Source: Candidatus Krumholzibacteriia bacterium (GTDB lineage Bacteria; Krumholzibacteriota; Krumholzibacteriia; G020349025). From it: a DNA stretch of 20,301 bases. The number at the start of each line of letters is the position of its first letter. Position 1 is the stretch's first letter. Of the stretch, positions 6,493 to 16,834 are shown piece after piece. The position numbers and the translations under genes are program-made. The DNA lies in the NCBI GenBank assembly GCA_035649275.1, contig DASRJW010000021.1:1-20301 (forward strand), written 5' to 3'. The notes under the pieces were generated by a model. The model did not search any database. It saw nothing but the letters and a program-made list of their open reading frames with translations, and had not been told where the DNA came from.

Positions 6493-7956
6493 ATGGTGCT
6501 GAAGCGGGTGCTGGGCGCCGGTGATGCCGGTTGGCTCGTGGCCGGAAACATGATCGGCGCCGGAATCTTCATCACCCCGGGATTGGTGGCGGGAGCGCTG
6601 CCGGGCGCAGTGTGGCCTCTCGTCGCCTGGACCCTCGGGGGTGTGGTGTCGCTCGCCGGTGCGGCGGTGTACGGGGAGCTCGGCGCGCGGCTGCCACGGG
6701 CCGGTGGTGACTATCAGTACCTGCACGTCGCCTTCGGTCCCCTCTGGGGATTCCTCACCGGCTGGGCCGCGCTGATCGTCACCTTCTCTGGTGCCGCCGC
6801 GGTCATGGCGATCGTGACCATGGACAATGTGACCACGGCGTGGCCGGCGCTGGCGGAGCTCCCGGGCCTCTTGCGTGCCGTTCTTCCCGCGCTCCTCGTC
6901 GTGGCTTTGTCGGCCGGCAACGTCGCTGGGGCGCGCGTCGCCGGACAGACGACGATCTGGCTCACCGCGCTCCCGGTCGCCGGGCTGGTGGTGCTCTTCG
7001 GCGCCGGCCTGCTGCTCGGCGGCGACGTCGCGGGAGGCATCACGGGCGCGCCTGGCGCCGGTCCAACCATCCTCCCGGGCGGCGCTGCTGCCACTCCCGC
7101 CGTCCTCTCGCTCGTCGCGCTCGGTGGCGCGATGATGCCCGTCTTCTTCACCTATTCCGGCTGGAACGTGGCGGCGTACGTGGCGGGCGAGATTCGACAA
7201 CCCCAGCGCGAGCTTCCCAAGGGGCTCGTGCTCGGGACCCTCGGCGTCACGCTCTTCTACGTCGCCTTCAATCTGCTCTTGCTGGTGGTCTTGCCGCACC
7301 AGGTCATGGCCGGCTCGACGACCGCTGCCGCGCTGGCGGCGCAGCAGCTGCTGGGAAAAGGAGCCGAGCGTGTGCTCGCCGTGCTGGTGGCGATGGCGGT
7401 GCTGGGGACCGCGAACGTGACCTTGATGGCGGGAGCGCGGATCTACTACGCCATGGCGCTCGACGATCTGGCGCCGCGGGCGCTGGCGACCACGAATGCC
7501 GCCGGAGTTCCGTCCATGGCGCTCTGGGCCGGCGGGATCTGGACCGCTCTCTTCTCTCTCACTGGACGCATCGAGGTCTTGGTCAACTGGTCGACGCTGG
7601 CGATTCTGCTGCTCTCCTCCCTCGCAGTGGCGGCGCTCTTCGTTTTCCGCCACACCGGAACGGAGGAAGGTGGCGGCGAACAGGCGGCGGGTGAAGAAAG
7701 CAGCACGGGAGTGGACGCGGCGAGTTCGAGAGCGGGCGACAAGCGCGCTGGGTCGCGAACGGACTCCGTACCGTACCGCTGTCCAGGTTATCCAGTGACA
7801 CCAGCGCTCTACCTGCTGGTATCGCTCGGTGTGGCGGTGGCGAGCGCAGTGCAGGATTGGAAGCAGGCCCTCTACGGCGTGCTCATCGTTCTGGCGGGAG
7901 TCCCGGTGTACGCGTGGTGGCAGCGCGGGAGGCGTCGCCGGAGCCCGATGGCTTGA
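6493..7956 (+). CDS. APC-superfamily amino-acid permease
   Basis: A 487-residue polytopic transporter of the amino acid-polyamine-organocation superfamily, probably importing or exchanging amino acids across the inner membrane. The first helix carries GNMIGAGIFITPG, the unwound substrate-site motif of the family, and about twelve hydrophobic helices follow. Near the C-terminus the family hallmark PYRCPGYPVTP appears, but about 40 hydrophilic residues (roughly 388-428, rich in Glu, Gly, Ser and Ala) separate it from the preceding helix, where most relatives have a short loop. The start is ATG 6493 with AGGA at 6482-6485. The ATG at 6488 is out of frame and reaches a stop after four codons. The last 74 bases overlap the convergent PP2C gene. 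The substrate cannot be assigned. Confidence 0.92.
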   Translation: MVLKRVLGAGDAGWLVAGNMIGAGIFITPGLVAGALPGAVWPLVAWTLGGVVSLAGAAVYGELGARLPRAGGDYQYLHVAFGPLWGFLTGWAALIVTFSGAAAVMAIVTMDNVTTAWPALAELPGLLRAVLPALLVVALSAGNVAGARVAGQTTIWLTALPVAGLVVLFGAGLLLGGDVAGGITGAPGAGPTILPGGAAATPAVLSLVALGGAMMPVFFTYSGWNVAAYVAGEIRQPQRELPKGLVLGTLGVTLFYVAFNLLLLVVLPHQVMAGSTTAAALAAQQLLGKGAERVLAVLVAMAVLGTANVTLMAGARIYYAMALDDLAPRALATTNAAGVPSMALWAGGIWTALFSLTGRIEVLVNWSTLAILLLSSLAVAALFVFRHTGTEEGGGEQAAGEESSTGVDAASSRAGDKRAGSRTDSVPYRCPGYPVTPALYLLVSLGVAVASAVQDWKQALYGVLIVLAGVPVYAWWQRGRRRRSPMA

Positions 7957-8869
7957 CCGAGCCTGCCGTGTAGTCGGCGACGACGACGGTGACGTTGTCG
8001 CGCCCGCCCCTTTCCAGGGCGAGGTCGACGAGAGCGGTGCAGCTCGCCGCTGGTGGTTGCGGGCGCTCCAGCACAGCGCCGATCGCCTCGTCGTCGATCA
8101 TGTCGGTGAGCCCGTCGGTGCAGAGCAGGAGGCGGTCACCGGCGCGGATCTCGACGCGCTGCATCTCCACTTGCAAGGACGGGTCCCCGGCCCCGAGGGC
8201 TTGAGTCAGCACATTGCGCAGCCGGCTCGTGGCCGCTTCTTCCGGCTGCATGGTGCCGGCGTCCAGGAGCCGCTGCGCCTGGGTCTGGTCATGGGTGAGC
8301 TGACGCAGGCGCCGGTTGCGAAAGAGGTAGCAGCGGCAATCGCCCACGTGGGCGAGGAAAAGATCGGTGCCAATGCTGGAGCCGACGGTCATCGTGGTGC
8401 CCATGCCCAGCAGCTGCTCGTGCGAGCCTGCGTACGCCGCCAGGGCCTGGTCCACGCGACGGTAGTAGCTCGTCATGCGCTCCTTGAGACGCGGCATGTT
8501 CGCTTCGTCGAAGCTCATGATCCAATCGGGGACGTCGAGAAGCAGTTGCACGAGGGTACCGATGGCCATCCGACTGGCGACCTCGCCACCGGCGTGCCCG
8601 CCCATGCCGTCGGCGACGATCATGACGAAGCCGGTGGAGTCGAAGCGGTCCGGGATATCTCCGGTAGGCAGATTCGTCATCAACGTCTGCAGGGAACGTC
8701 CCGCGCGGGTGACCAGATAATGGTCCTCGTTATTGGAACGCACCTTGCCGGTGTGTGTCAGCGCCGAAACTTCGACGTGCAGCGAGGTGTGTGATGCAGC
8801 CTGGTGCTGGCGCTCCCGCTCCGGGTGCAGAGGGAACTCGACGGTGTCGACGCTTTTCGGACCTGCCAT
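7883..8869 (-). CDS. PP2C-type protein phosphatase (PPM family)
   Basis: A 328-residue metal-dependent Ser/Thr protein phosphatase that probably opposes Ser/Thr kinases. All the usual motifs are in order: RSNNED (D49), VADGMGGHAGG (D87), GMGTTM, HVGDCRCYLFR, LTHDQ, LTQALG, LLLCTDGLTD (D252) and GGRDNVTVVV (D291). The two-metal acidic site therefore looks intact. The first 30 residues are non-conserved, and the C-terminal tail after 300 is Ser/Thr/Arg-rich. It is soluble, with no membrane segment. I choose ATG 8869 because GGGAGGGAG lies just upstream on the minus strand. An upstream ATG at 8953 would add 28 residues with no family resemblance. A Ser/Thr kinase is encoded 8 kb away in this window, but their pairing is only a guess. 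Confidence 0.93.
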   Translation of the reverse strand: MAGPKSVDTVEFPLHPERERQHQAASHTSLHVEVSALTHTGKVRSNNEDHYLVTRAGRSLQTLMTNLPTGDIPDRFDSTGFVMIVADGMGGHAGGEVASRMAIGTLVQLLLDVPDWIMSFDEANMPRLKERMTSYYRRVDQALAAYAGSHEQLLGMGTTMTVGSSIGTDLFLAHVGDCRCYLFRNRRLRQLTHDQTQAQRLLDAGTMQPEEAATSRLRNVLTQALGAGDPSLQVEMQRVEIRAGDRLLLCTDGLTDMIDDEAIGAVLERPQPPAASCTALVDLALERGGRDNVTVVVADYTAGSVKPSGSGDASRAATTRTPGLPPER

Positions 8870-8874
8870 CGCTC

Positions 8875-8889
8875 CCTCCCGAAGGGAGG
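8875..8889 (-). promoter_or_regulatory. Hairpin overlapping the PP2C ribosome binding site
   Basis: CCTCCC-GAA-GGGAGG is a perfect six-base-pair inverted repeat. On the minus-strand transcript the GGGAGG arm is part of the Shine-Dalgarno of the PP2C gene, so this hairpin would hide the site. It may tune translation; no ligand or partner is evident. Confidence 0.4.
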
Positions 8890-8931
8890 CTTCACCATCG
8901 TGGCAGTCCCGGATGCTGGCGGTCCTTTGGC

Positions 8932-8948
8932 GCACGTTGGTAACGTGC
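8932..8948. promoter_or_regulatory. Palindrome upstream of the PP2C gene (possible operator)
   Basis: GCACGTT-GGT-AACGTGC has perfect seven-base arms around a three-base centre. It lies 63 bases before the PP2C start in the divergent region. The short odd-length spacer and near-perfect symmetry look like a dimeric regulator site. The regulator is unknown. Confidence 0.4.
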
Positions 8949-9069
8949 AACATCGCCTCATGCCAGCAACGGTCCCGTGGACTGGAGTCTAGACCGCAGG
9001 CAGAGGGAAGGCAACACGGCTCGAGAACGGCCCGCTGGGGCGCCGAGGCAGCGCGGCGGACAGCCGCGC

Positions 9070-9099
9070 TTGACCCTCGTGGCGCTCGGCCGTTAACAT
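9070..9099 (+). promoter_or_regulatory. Candidate sigma70-type promoter for the membrane-TPR gene
   Basis: TTGACC (9070-9075, five of six bases of TTGACA) and TAACAT (9094-9099, four of six of TATAAT) are separated by 18 bases. Transcription would start near 9106, about 40 bases before the ATG at 9148. The surrounding bases are the most AT-rich of this intergenic region. Confidence 0.5.
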
Positions 9100-9147
9100 T
9101 ATCTGTTCCATACGCGAACTTCGTGCCCCCCAGGCCGGAGGAACGGA

Positions 9148-10968
9148 ATGAACCGGGTATCCGCGAGCGCCGCAGCGGTGGCCCCGAGGCTTCCGGGAGC
9201 GAGTGCCGTGGGCGCGGCGCCGCTGTGGATCCTGAGTCGCGCCCGGGACTTCGTCCTCTTCGTCGGCACGCCCATCCTCATCCTCCCCGTGGTCATCCTG
9301 GCCGAGCGCCTTTGGCACGCCAGCCAGATGTACTTGGTGGTCGCCGCTTTCGGGGCGCTGGGGCACCATCTCCCGGGTATGATGCGGGCCTACGGCGATC
9401 GCGACCTGTTCGCGCGCTTCAAGGCCCGCTTCATCGCCGGACCCATCGTGCTCATCGGCACGTGTTTCGCCTTCGCCCTCCTGGATTCGGGCATGCACGC
9501 CATCACCCTCATCGCCTACGGCTGGGGTGTGTGGCATGGGGCCATGCAGGTGTACGGGTTTCTACGGATCTACGATGCCAAGGTGAAGTCCTTCGCCCGC
9601 TGGACGACACGGCTAGACCAAGCGATGTGCATCGCCTGGTTCGGCGCCGGGATATTCCTTTCCTCCTCGCGCACCCATTTCATCCTGGAAGCGTTCTACC
9701 TGGCCGGCGGGCCGGCCGTGCCGCAGGTGTGGCTGCACTCACTGCGCAGCGTCTGGGGTGTCGGTGCGGCGGTGGTGACGCTCGGGTACATAGGCAACGT
9801 CTTCTATTGCTGGCATCGAGGCCAGCCGCAGAGTCCGGTGAAGCTCTTCGGTTTGGTGACGAGCTTGGCTTTCTGGATGTATTGCTGCCTGGTGGTGAAG
9901 AACCTCCTGGTGGGCATCTTGATGTTCGAGATCTTCCACGACGTGCAGTACCTCACCATCGTCTGGTTGTTCAACCGCAAACGCGCCCTCACCTCTCCCG
10001 CCGCCGTGGGTAGGGCGACGCTGGCCATCTTCGGGCGGAGCCAGGCGCGGGCCATTTTCTATGTCGCCCTGGTCATGGCCTATGGAAGCCTCTATTTCGT
10101 GGAGATGCTCTTCAAGAACTGGAAGCCAATGAGCTCCGCGGCCGATGCGACGCCGGTGTGGGGAGGCATCCTGGCGGCTTCGGGCTTGCTGCACTTCTAT
10201 TACGACGGCTTCATCTGGAAGGTGAAGGAAAAGCCCACGCGTCAGCTCCTGGGCCTCGATGGGGGCACGGAGGTCGTGCGCGCCGCAGGCCGCTGGTGGA
10301 ATCGCAGCTGGAGCCGGATGCCCGCCTGGGCCGAGCACGGTCTCAACTGGCTACCTTTCGCCGCCGCCATCGTGCTTCTCGTCTACACCCACGCGCATCC
10401 GGCGATGGACGAGCACCAGACGCGGGTGGTGCTGGGAAGTACCTTCCCGCGCTTCGATCTGGCACAGACCAATCTCGGCATCGCCCTGTATACCCAGGGC
10501 GACCTGAAGGGTGCCATCGAAGCCAACAAGCACTCTCTGACACTCAACTCCAGTGACGAGGACTTGCTGGCGCAGACGCGCAACAATCTGGGTTGGGCGC
10601 TCCTGGAGCAAGCCGAGAAAGACCTGACGCTGGGCGACGCCAGAGCGGCGGCGGCGAGAACTCAGGAAGCATTGGCGCTGGAGCCCACCTTCGTCGATGC
10701 CCTGAACAACAAGGCTACGGAGACGATGCGCGCAGGGGACCCGGCCAAGGCGATCTCGATGTACCGCGTGGCGGTGCTCATGGCGCCCGAGCATGCCGGG
10801 TTGCGCATGAACCTGGCGCTCGCCCTCGCGTCCATGAGCCGCATGCAGGAGGCCCTGGCTACGGCGCAGGAGGCGCAGAGGCTCGCCCCGGACGATGCGA
10901 GAATCGCCCGTCTCGTCCAACGGCTCCAGGCGGCGCAACTCAGCGCCGCGCCCGCTCGCCTGCCGTGA
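9148..10968 (+). CDS. Polytopic membrane protein with C-terminal TPR domain, unknown function
   Basis: A 606-residue protein not assigned to a named family. Residues 31-415 hold about ten hydrophobic helices. Several polar motifs lie in or beside them: GHHLPGMMRAYGD (H73, H74), YGWGVWHGAMQ (H130), FHDVQYLTIVW (H264, D265) and LLHFYYDGFIWKVK (H349, D353). This spread of His and Asp in membrane helices resembles metal-binding membrane oxygenases, but no catalytic signature is recognised. Residues 433-596 form about four TPR-like helical pairs (for example NLGIALYTQGDLKGAI, AISMYRVAVLMAPEHAG), a protein-interaction domain after the last helix. The start is ATG 9148, with GGAGGAA just upstream. 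Its stop overlaps the GTG start of the DUF2891 gene, so the two probably work together or are at least co-translated. Confidence 0.88.
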   Translation: MNRVSASAAAVAPRLPGASAVGAAPLWILSRARDFVLFVGTPILILPVVILAERLWHASQMYLVVAAFGALGHHLPGMMRAYGDRDLFARFKARFIAGPIVLIGTCFAFALLDSGMHAITLIAYGWGVWHGAMQVYGFLRIYDAKVKSFARWTTRLDQAMCIAWFGAGIFLSSSRTHFILEAFYLAGGPAVPQVWLHSLRSVWGVGAAVVTLGYIGNVFYCWHRGQPQSPVKLFGLVTSLAFWMYCCLVVKNLLVGILMFEIFHDVQYLTIVWLFNRKRALTSPAAVGRATLAIFGRSQARAIFYVALVMAYGSLYFVEMLFKNWKPMSSAADATPVWGGILAASGLLHFYYDGFIWKVKEKPTRQLLGLDGGTEVVRAAGRWWNRSWSRMPAWAEHGLNWLPFAAAIVLLVYTHAHPAMDEHQTRVVLGSTFPRFDLAQTNLGIALYTQGDLKGAIEANKHSLTLNSSDEDLLAQTRNNLGWALLEQAEKDLTLGDARAAAARTQEALALEPTFVDALNNKATETMRAGDPAKAISMYRVAVLMAPEHAGLRMNLALALASMSRMQEALATAQEAQRLAPDDARIARLVQRLQAAQLSAAPARLP

Positions 10969-12170
10969 AGAGACTTCGAATGTTCCCGAGCATGTCGGCG
11001 CCTACGCCGAGGAGGAGAGGCGTGTTTCTTCGCGCCCGCGGCTTCGTCGCCGAGAACATCCTGGTCCTCGCTGTGGCCTGGCCCTTGTGGGTGACTACGC
11101 CGCAGACTTCCATTGCCGCGGAGGCACCGGCGCCAGAGCTGACCGCCGCGGTGGCGGCGCGCTTCGCGCAACTCGCCCTGGATTGCGTGCACCGGGAGTA
11201 TCCCAACAAGATCGCCCACGTCCTCTCCAGTGACGCCGACGCTCTCCCCCCGCGCCAGCTGACGCCGGCTTTCTACGGCTGCTACGACTGGCATTCAGCG
11301 GTGCACGGTCACTGGCTCCTGGCGCGGTCGCTACGGCTGTTCCCGCAAGCGCCCTTCGCGGCCGCGGCGCGGGCGGCACTGGAGCAAAGCCTGACCCCGG
11401 AGAACATCGCCTCGGAAGTGCGCTATCTGGAGGGAGCGGGACGGAACACCTTCGAGCGCCCCTACGGTCTGGCGTGGCTGCTGCAGCTGGGGGCGGAGCT
11501 GCGCGAGTGGAAGGACGCGGATGCCGTACGCTGGGCGACGAACCTCGAACCCCTCGAACGTGCCGTGGTGGCGCGTCTCACCAACTGGCTTCCGAAGCTC
11601 TCCTATCCCATCCGTGAAGGCGAGCACAACCAGACTGCATTCGCCTTCGGCCTGGCGTGGGACTGGGCGCAGGGTCGGAACGACGCGGCCATGCTGCGCC
11701 TTCTCGAGGAGCGCATTCGCACCCTCTACCTAGCGGACCGGGATTGCCCGTTGGAGTACGAGCCTTCGGGTCAGGACTTCCTGAGCCCGTGTCTTGCCGA
11801 GGGTGACTTGCTCCGGCGCATCTTGCCTCCCGGCGAGTTCGCGCGTTGGCTCGACGCGTTCCTCCCCGGAATCCCGTCGCAACCTTCCTCCACCTGGCTC
11901 GAACCCGCCGTGGTCACCGATCCCACCGACGGTAAGCTCGTGCACTTGGACGGCTTGAACCTGAGCCGGGCGTGGATGCTGGAGGGCATCGCGGCAGGGC
12001 TGCCAGCGGGAGATCCGCGGCTGCCGGCGCTGCGCGAAGCCGCCGCCCGCCACCGGGGCTCTGGATTGGCCGCGGTCACGGGCGAGCACTACGAAGGTGG
12101 TCACTGGCTGGCGAGCTTCGCCATGTACCTGCTCACGCAGCGCGGCCTACCTGCCGGCAGCGGCAATTGA
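10965..12170 (+). CDS. Exported DUF2891 family protein
   Basis: A protein of up to 401 residues. The mature part matches what I know of DUF2891, an uncharacterised, mostly alpha-helical family. Its conserved blocks are ALDCVHREYPNK, PAFYGCYDWHSAVHGHW, FERPYGLAWLLQL, GEHNQTAFAF, EPSGQDFLSPCL and EGGHWLASFAMYLL. The helical repeats and many aromatic/His pairs resemble alpha/alpha-barrel sugar-active enzymes, but activity is unknown. An N-terminal signal is visible: basic RRRGVFLRAR, hydrophobic NILVLAVAWPLWV, and a likely cut near SIAAEA, so the protein is exported. The start is uncertain. GTG 10965 overlaps the upstream stop as GTGA; ATG 10980 and ATG 10992 are in-frame alternatives with shorter signal peptides. 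No strong ribosome site is seen, consistent with translational coupling. Confidence 0.87.
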   Translation: MKRLRMFPSMSAPTPRRRGVFLRARGFVAENILVLAVAWPLWVTTPQTSIAAEAPAPELTAAVAARFAQLALDCVHREYPNKIAHVLSSDADALPPRQLTPAFYGCYDWHSAVHGHWLLARSLRLFPQAPFAAAARAALEQSLTPENIASEVRYLEGAGRNTFERPYGLAWLLQLGAELREWKDADAVRWATNLEPLERAVVARLTNWLPKLSYPIREGEHNQTAFAFGLAWDWAQGRNDAAMLRLLEERIRTLYLADRDCPLEYEPSGQDFLSPCLAEGDLLRRILPPGEFARWLDAFLPGIPSQPSSTWLEPAVVTDPTDGKLVHLDGLNLSRAWMLEGIAAGLPAGDPRLPALREAAARHRGSGLAAVTGEHYEGGHWLASFAMYLLTQRGLPAGSGN

Positions 12171-12497
12171 GGCGGCGGCCGCGCCGCTATCCTGCGAGAG
12201 AATCGGCTCTGGTGCTGAAAGCCCATGATGCGGACGAGGAACTCTGGAACCCCGGCGGAGTCTCCGGATGGTTGGGCGAGACCACATCGTCGATCACCAG
12301 CGGCGAAGAACTCCAAGCGACCGACCAACTATAAGAAACACCGAGCGATTGCGCCCACCAGGGGCTGACCAGAGGAGCCAATGACCGTGCCCTCGACGCC
12401 GGGTGAGGACGGTGCCAAGGTTCCGCCGTCACAGCCGGACAAGAACAAAGCGCACAACGCCAGGGCGCCGCGGGCGCTGCCACAGGTTTTCATCGCT
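12171..12497. other. Intergenic stretch after DUF2891 and metH
   Basis: About 330 bases between the convergent DUF2891 and metH stops. It holds the short lipoprotein-like frame at 12329-12493 (minus). It also holds a plus-strand frame at 12212-12334 whose composition is only mildly gene-like. No clear intrinsic terminator with a U-tract is visible for either flanking transcript. Confidence 0.5.
12329..12493 (-). CDS. Very short lipoprotein, possibly a truncated remnant
   Basis: A 54-residue frame beginning four bases after the metH stop, with GGGAG nine bases before its ATG, so translation after metH is plausible. The N-terminus is a lipoprotein signal: MKTCGSARGAL, a hydrophobic core, then lipobox LSGC. 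After it comes VEGTVIGSSGQPLVGA, which resembles the first strand and turn of a carboxypeptidase-regulatory-like (Ig-fold) domain. The frame then stops within six residues. Such domains need about 80 residues, so this is either the 5' remnant of a longer lipoprotein gene or a genuine mini-lipoprotein. The other frames downstream do not restore a recognisable domain. The signal peptide and lipobox are directly visible; the rest is inference. Confidence 0.45.
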   Translation of the reverse strand: MKTCGSARGALALCALFLSGCDGGTLAPSSPGVEGTVIGSSGQPLVGAIARCFL

Positions 12498-16295
<3,798 letters not shown>

Positions 16296-16360
16296 CCGTT
16301 CCTTCTCTGTGGACCGAAGCTGGAAACGCAGGCACTCGAGCGCAAGGGCCAACGCCATGG

Positions 16361-16369
16361 ATGGTATCA
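16361..16369 (-). promoter_or_regulatory. Weak candidate extended -10 for metH
   Basis: On the minus strand TGATACCAT reads as TGn plus TACCAT (four of six bases of TATAAT), about 65 bases before the metH start. No -35 hexamer is seen at the right distance, so this is tentative. The alternative is read-through from the small lipoprotein gene upstream. Confidence 0.25.
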
Positions 16370-16430
16370 CGGGGCGGGGCGCCAAGAGCGGCAGGGACGA
16401 CGCCCCTCGTCGAGGCGCCGAAAGCAGCTG

Positions 16431-16461
16431 GCGCCGCGTCCCTCGTCGAAACGCGGCGCCC
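16431..16461 (-). terminator. Strong GC hairpin between mini-lipoprotein and metH
   Basis: GGCGCCGCGT (16431-16440) and ACGCGGCGCC (16452-16461) are perfect ten-base arms around an 11-base loop. It lies 19 bases past the stop of the frame ending at 16480, on the minus strand. No U-run follows, so if it terminates it does so without the classical tail; it could instead be an mRNA-stabilising hairpin. The CCCTCGTCGA in the loop is nearly repeated about 33 bases to the left. Confidence 0.4.
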
Positions 16462-16479
16462 GCGATGTCCGGCTGGCGT

Positions 16480-16677
16480 TCAGAGCGCTGACCGCGTCGG
16501 CGCTCCCACGCGCCGTGCTCCTGGCCTCAGTCGGGGATGTCCCCACCGCCGCGCTGGTTCAGGTTGTTGAACACACTGAACTCGTTGGGTCTGCGGCGAA
16601 ACCGGCGATTCCTGCAACGAACAGCCAGCCAGGACGAGGCCCAGGCTGGCCGAAAGGACGAAGAAGCCCTTCAGCAT
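16480..16677 (-). pseudogene. Small lipoprotein gene with an apparent one-base frameshift
   Basis: As read, the frame gives 65 residues. The N-terminus is a clear lipoprotein signal, MLKGFFVLSASLGLVLAGC, with lipobox LAGC and G/C-rich third positions. After about residue 30 the frame loses that bias. Removing one base from the G triplet at 16587-16589 (CCC on the coding strand) switches to a frame with strong G/C third positions that continues NEFSVFNNLNQRGGGDIPD and stops at 16527-16529. The restored product is a 49-residue lipoprotein. So this is either a frameshifted gene, a base error in the assembly, or a very recent mutation. Start ATG 16677 has a GAGAGG-like site upstream and a candidate promoter at 16737-16765. 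No family is recognised. Confidence 0.6.
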
Positions 16678-16736
16678 CTCGGGGTGCCTCTCTCGAGCGG
16701 GTCGATCTGGGGGCGGGAATGTAGCGGGACTCAGGA

Positions 16737-16765
16737 ATCTTACCGGAGACTTCGGGTCGGGTCAT
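16737..16765 (-). promoter_or_regulatory. Candidate promoter for the mini-lipoprotein
   Basis: On the minus strand ATGACC (16760-16765, four of six bases of TTGACA) and TAAGAT (16737-16742, four of six of TATAAT) are 17 bases apart. The -35 element is the edge of the 14-bp tandem repeat array, each unit of which carries a GACC or GACCC core. Expected start near 16730, giving a 50-base leader. Confidence 0.4.
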
Positions 16766-16766
16766 G

Positions 16767-16829
16767 TTCGTCGGGTGAAATTCGTCGGGTCAAATTCGTC
16801 AGGTCTAGTTCGTCGGGTCGAGTTCGACC
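16767..16829. repeat. 14-bp tandem repeat array, four units plus a partial
   Basis: Units are 16767-16780, 16781-16794, 16795-16808 and 16809-16822, with degenerate flanks at 16751-16766 and 16823-16829. Plus-strand consensus is TTCGTCGGGTCAAA; on the minus strand it is TTTGACCCGACGAA. The first ten bases of each unit are nearly invariant, with one G-to-A change in unit three, while the last four vary. The array lies immediately after the kinase gene stop at 16835 and immediately upstream of the candidate mini-lipoprotein promoter. It could be a binding-site array for a regulator or a decayed minisatellite. Confidence 0.85.
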
Positions 16830-16834
16830 AGGCT

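Noticed and set aside
6454-7653. 399-codon minus-strand frame opposite the permease
   Set aside because: Translation is rich in Arg, Glu, Gln and His, the typical antisense shadow of hydrophobic membrane helices.
12212-12334. Small plus-strand ORF in the gap after DUF2891
   Set aside because: About 40 codons with mixed third-position composition and a poor ribosome site. Kept only as a possible remnant.
16296-16430. Cobalamin or SAM riboswitch before metH
   Set aside because: The leader is too short and shows no B12-box or SAM-I core sequence.
16751-16829. CRISPR array
   Set aside because: Units are 14 bp and directly adjacent, with no unique spacers and no cas genes.
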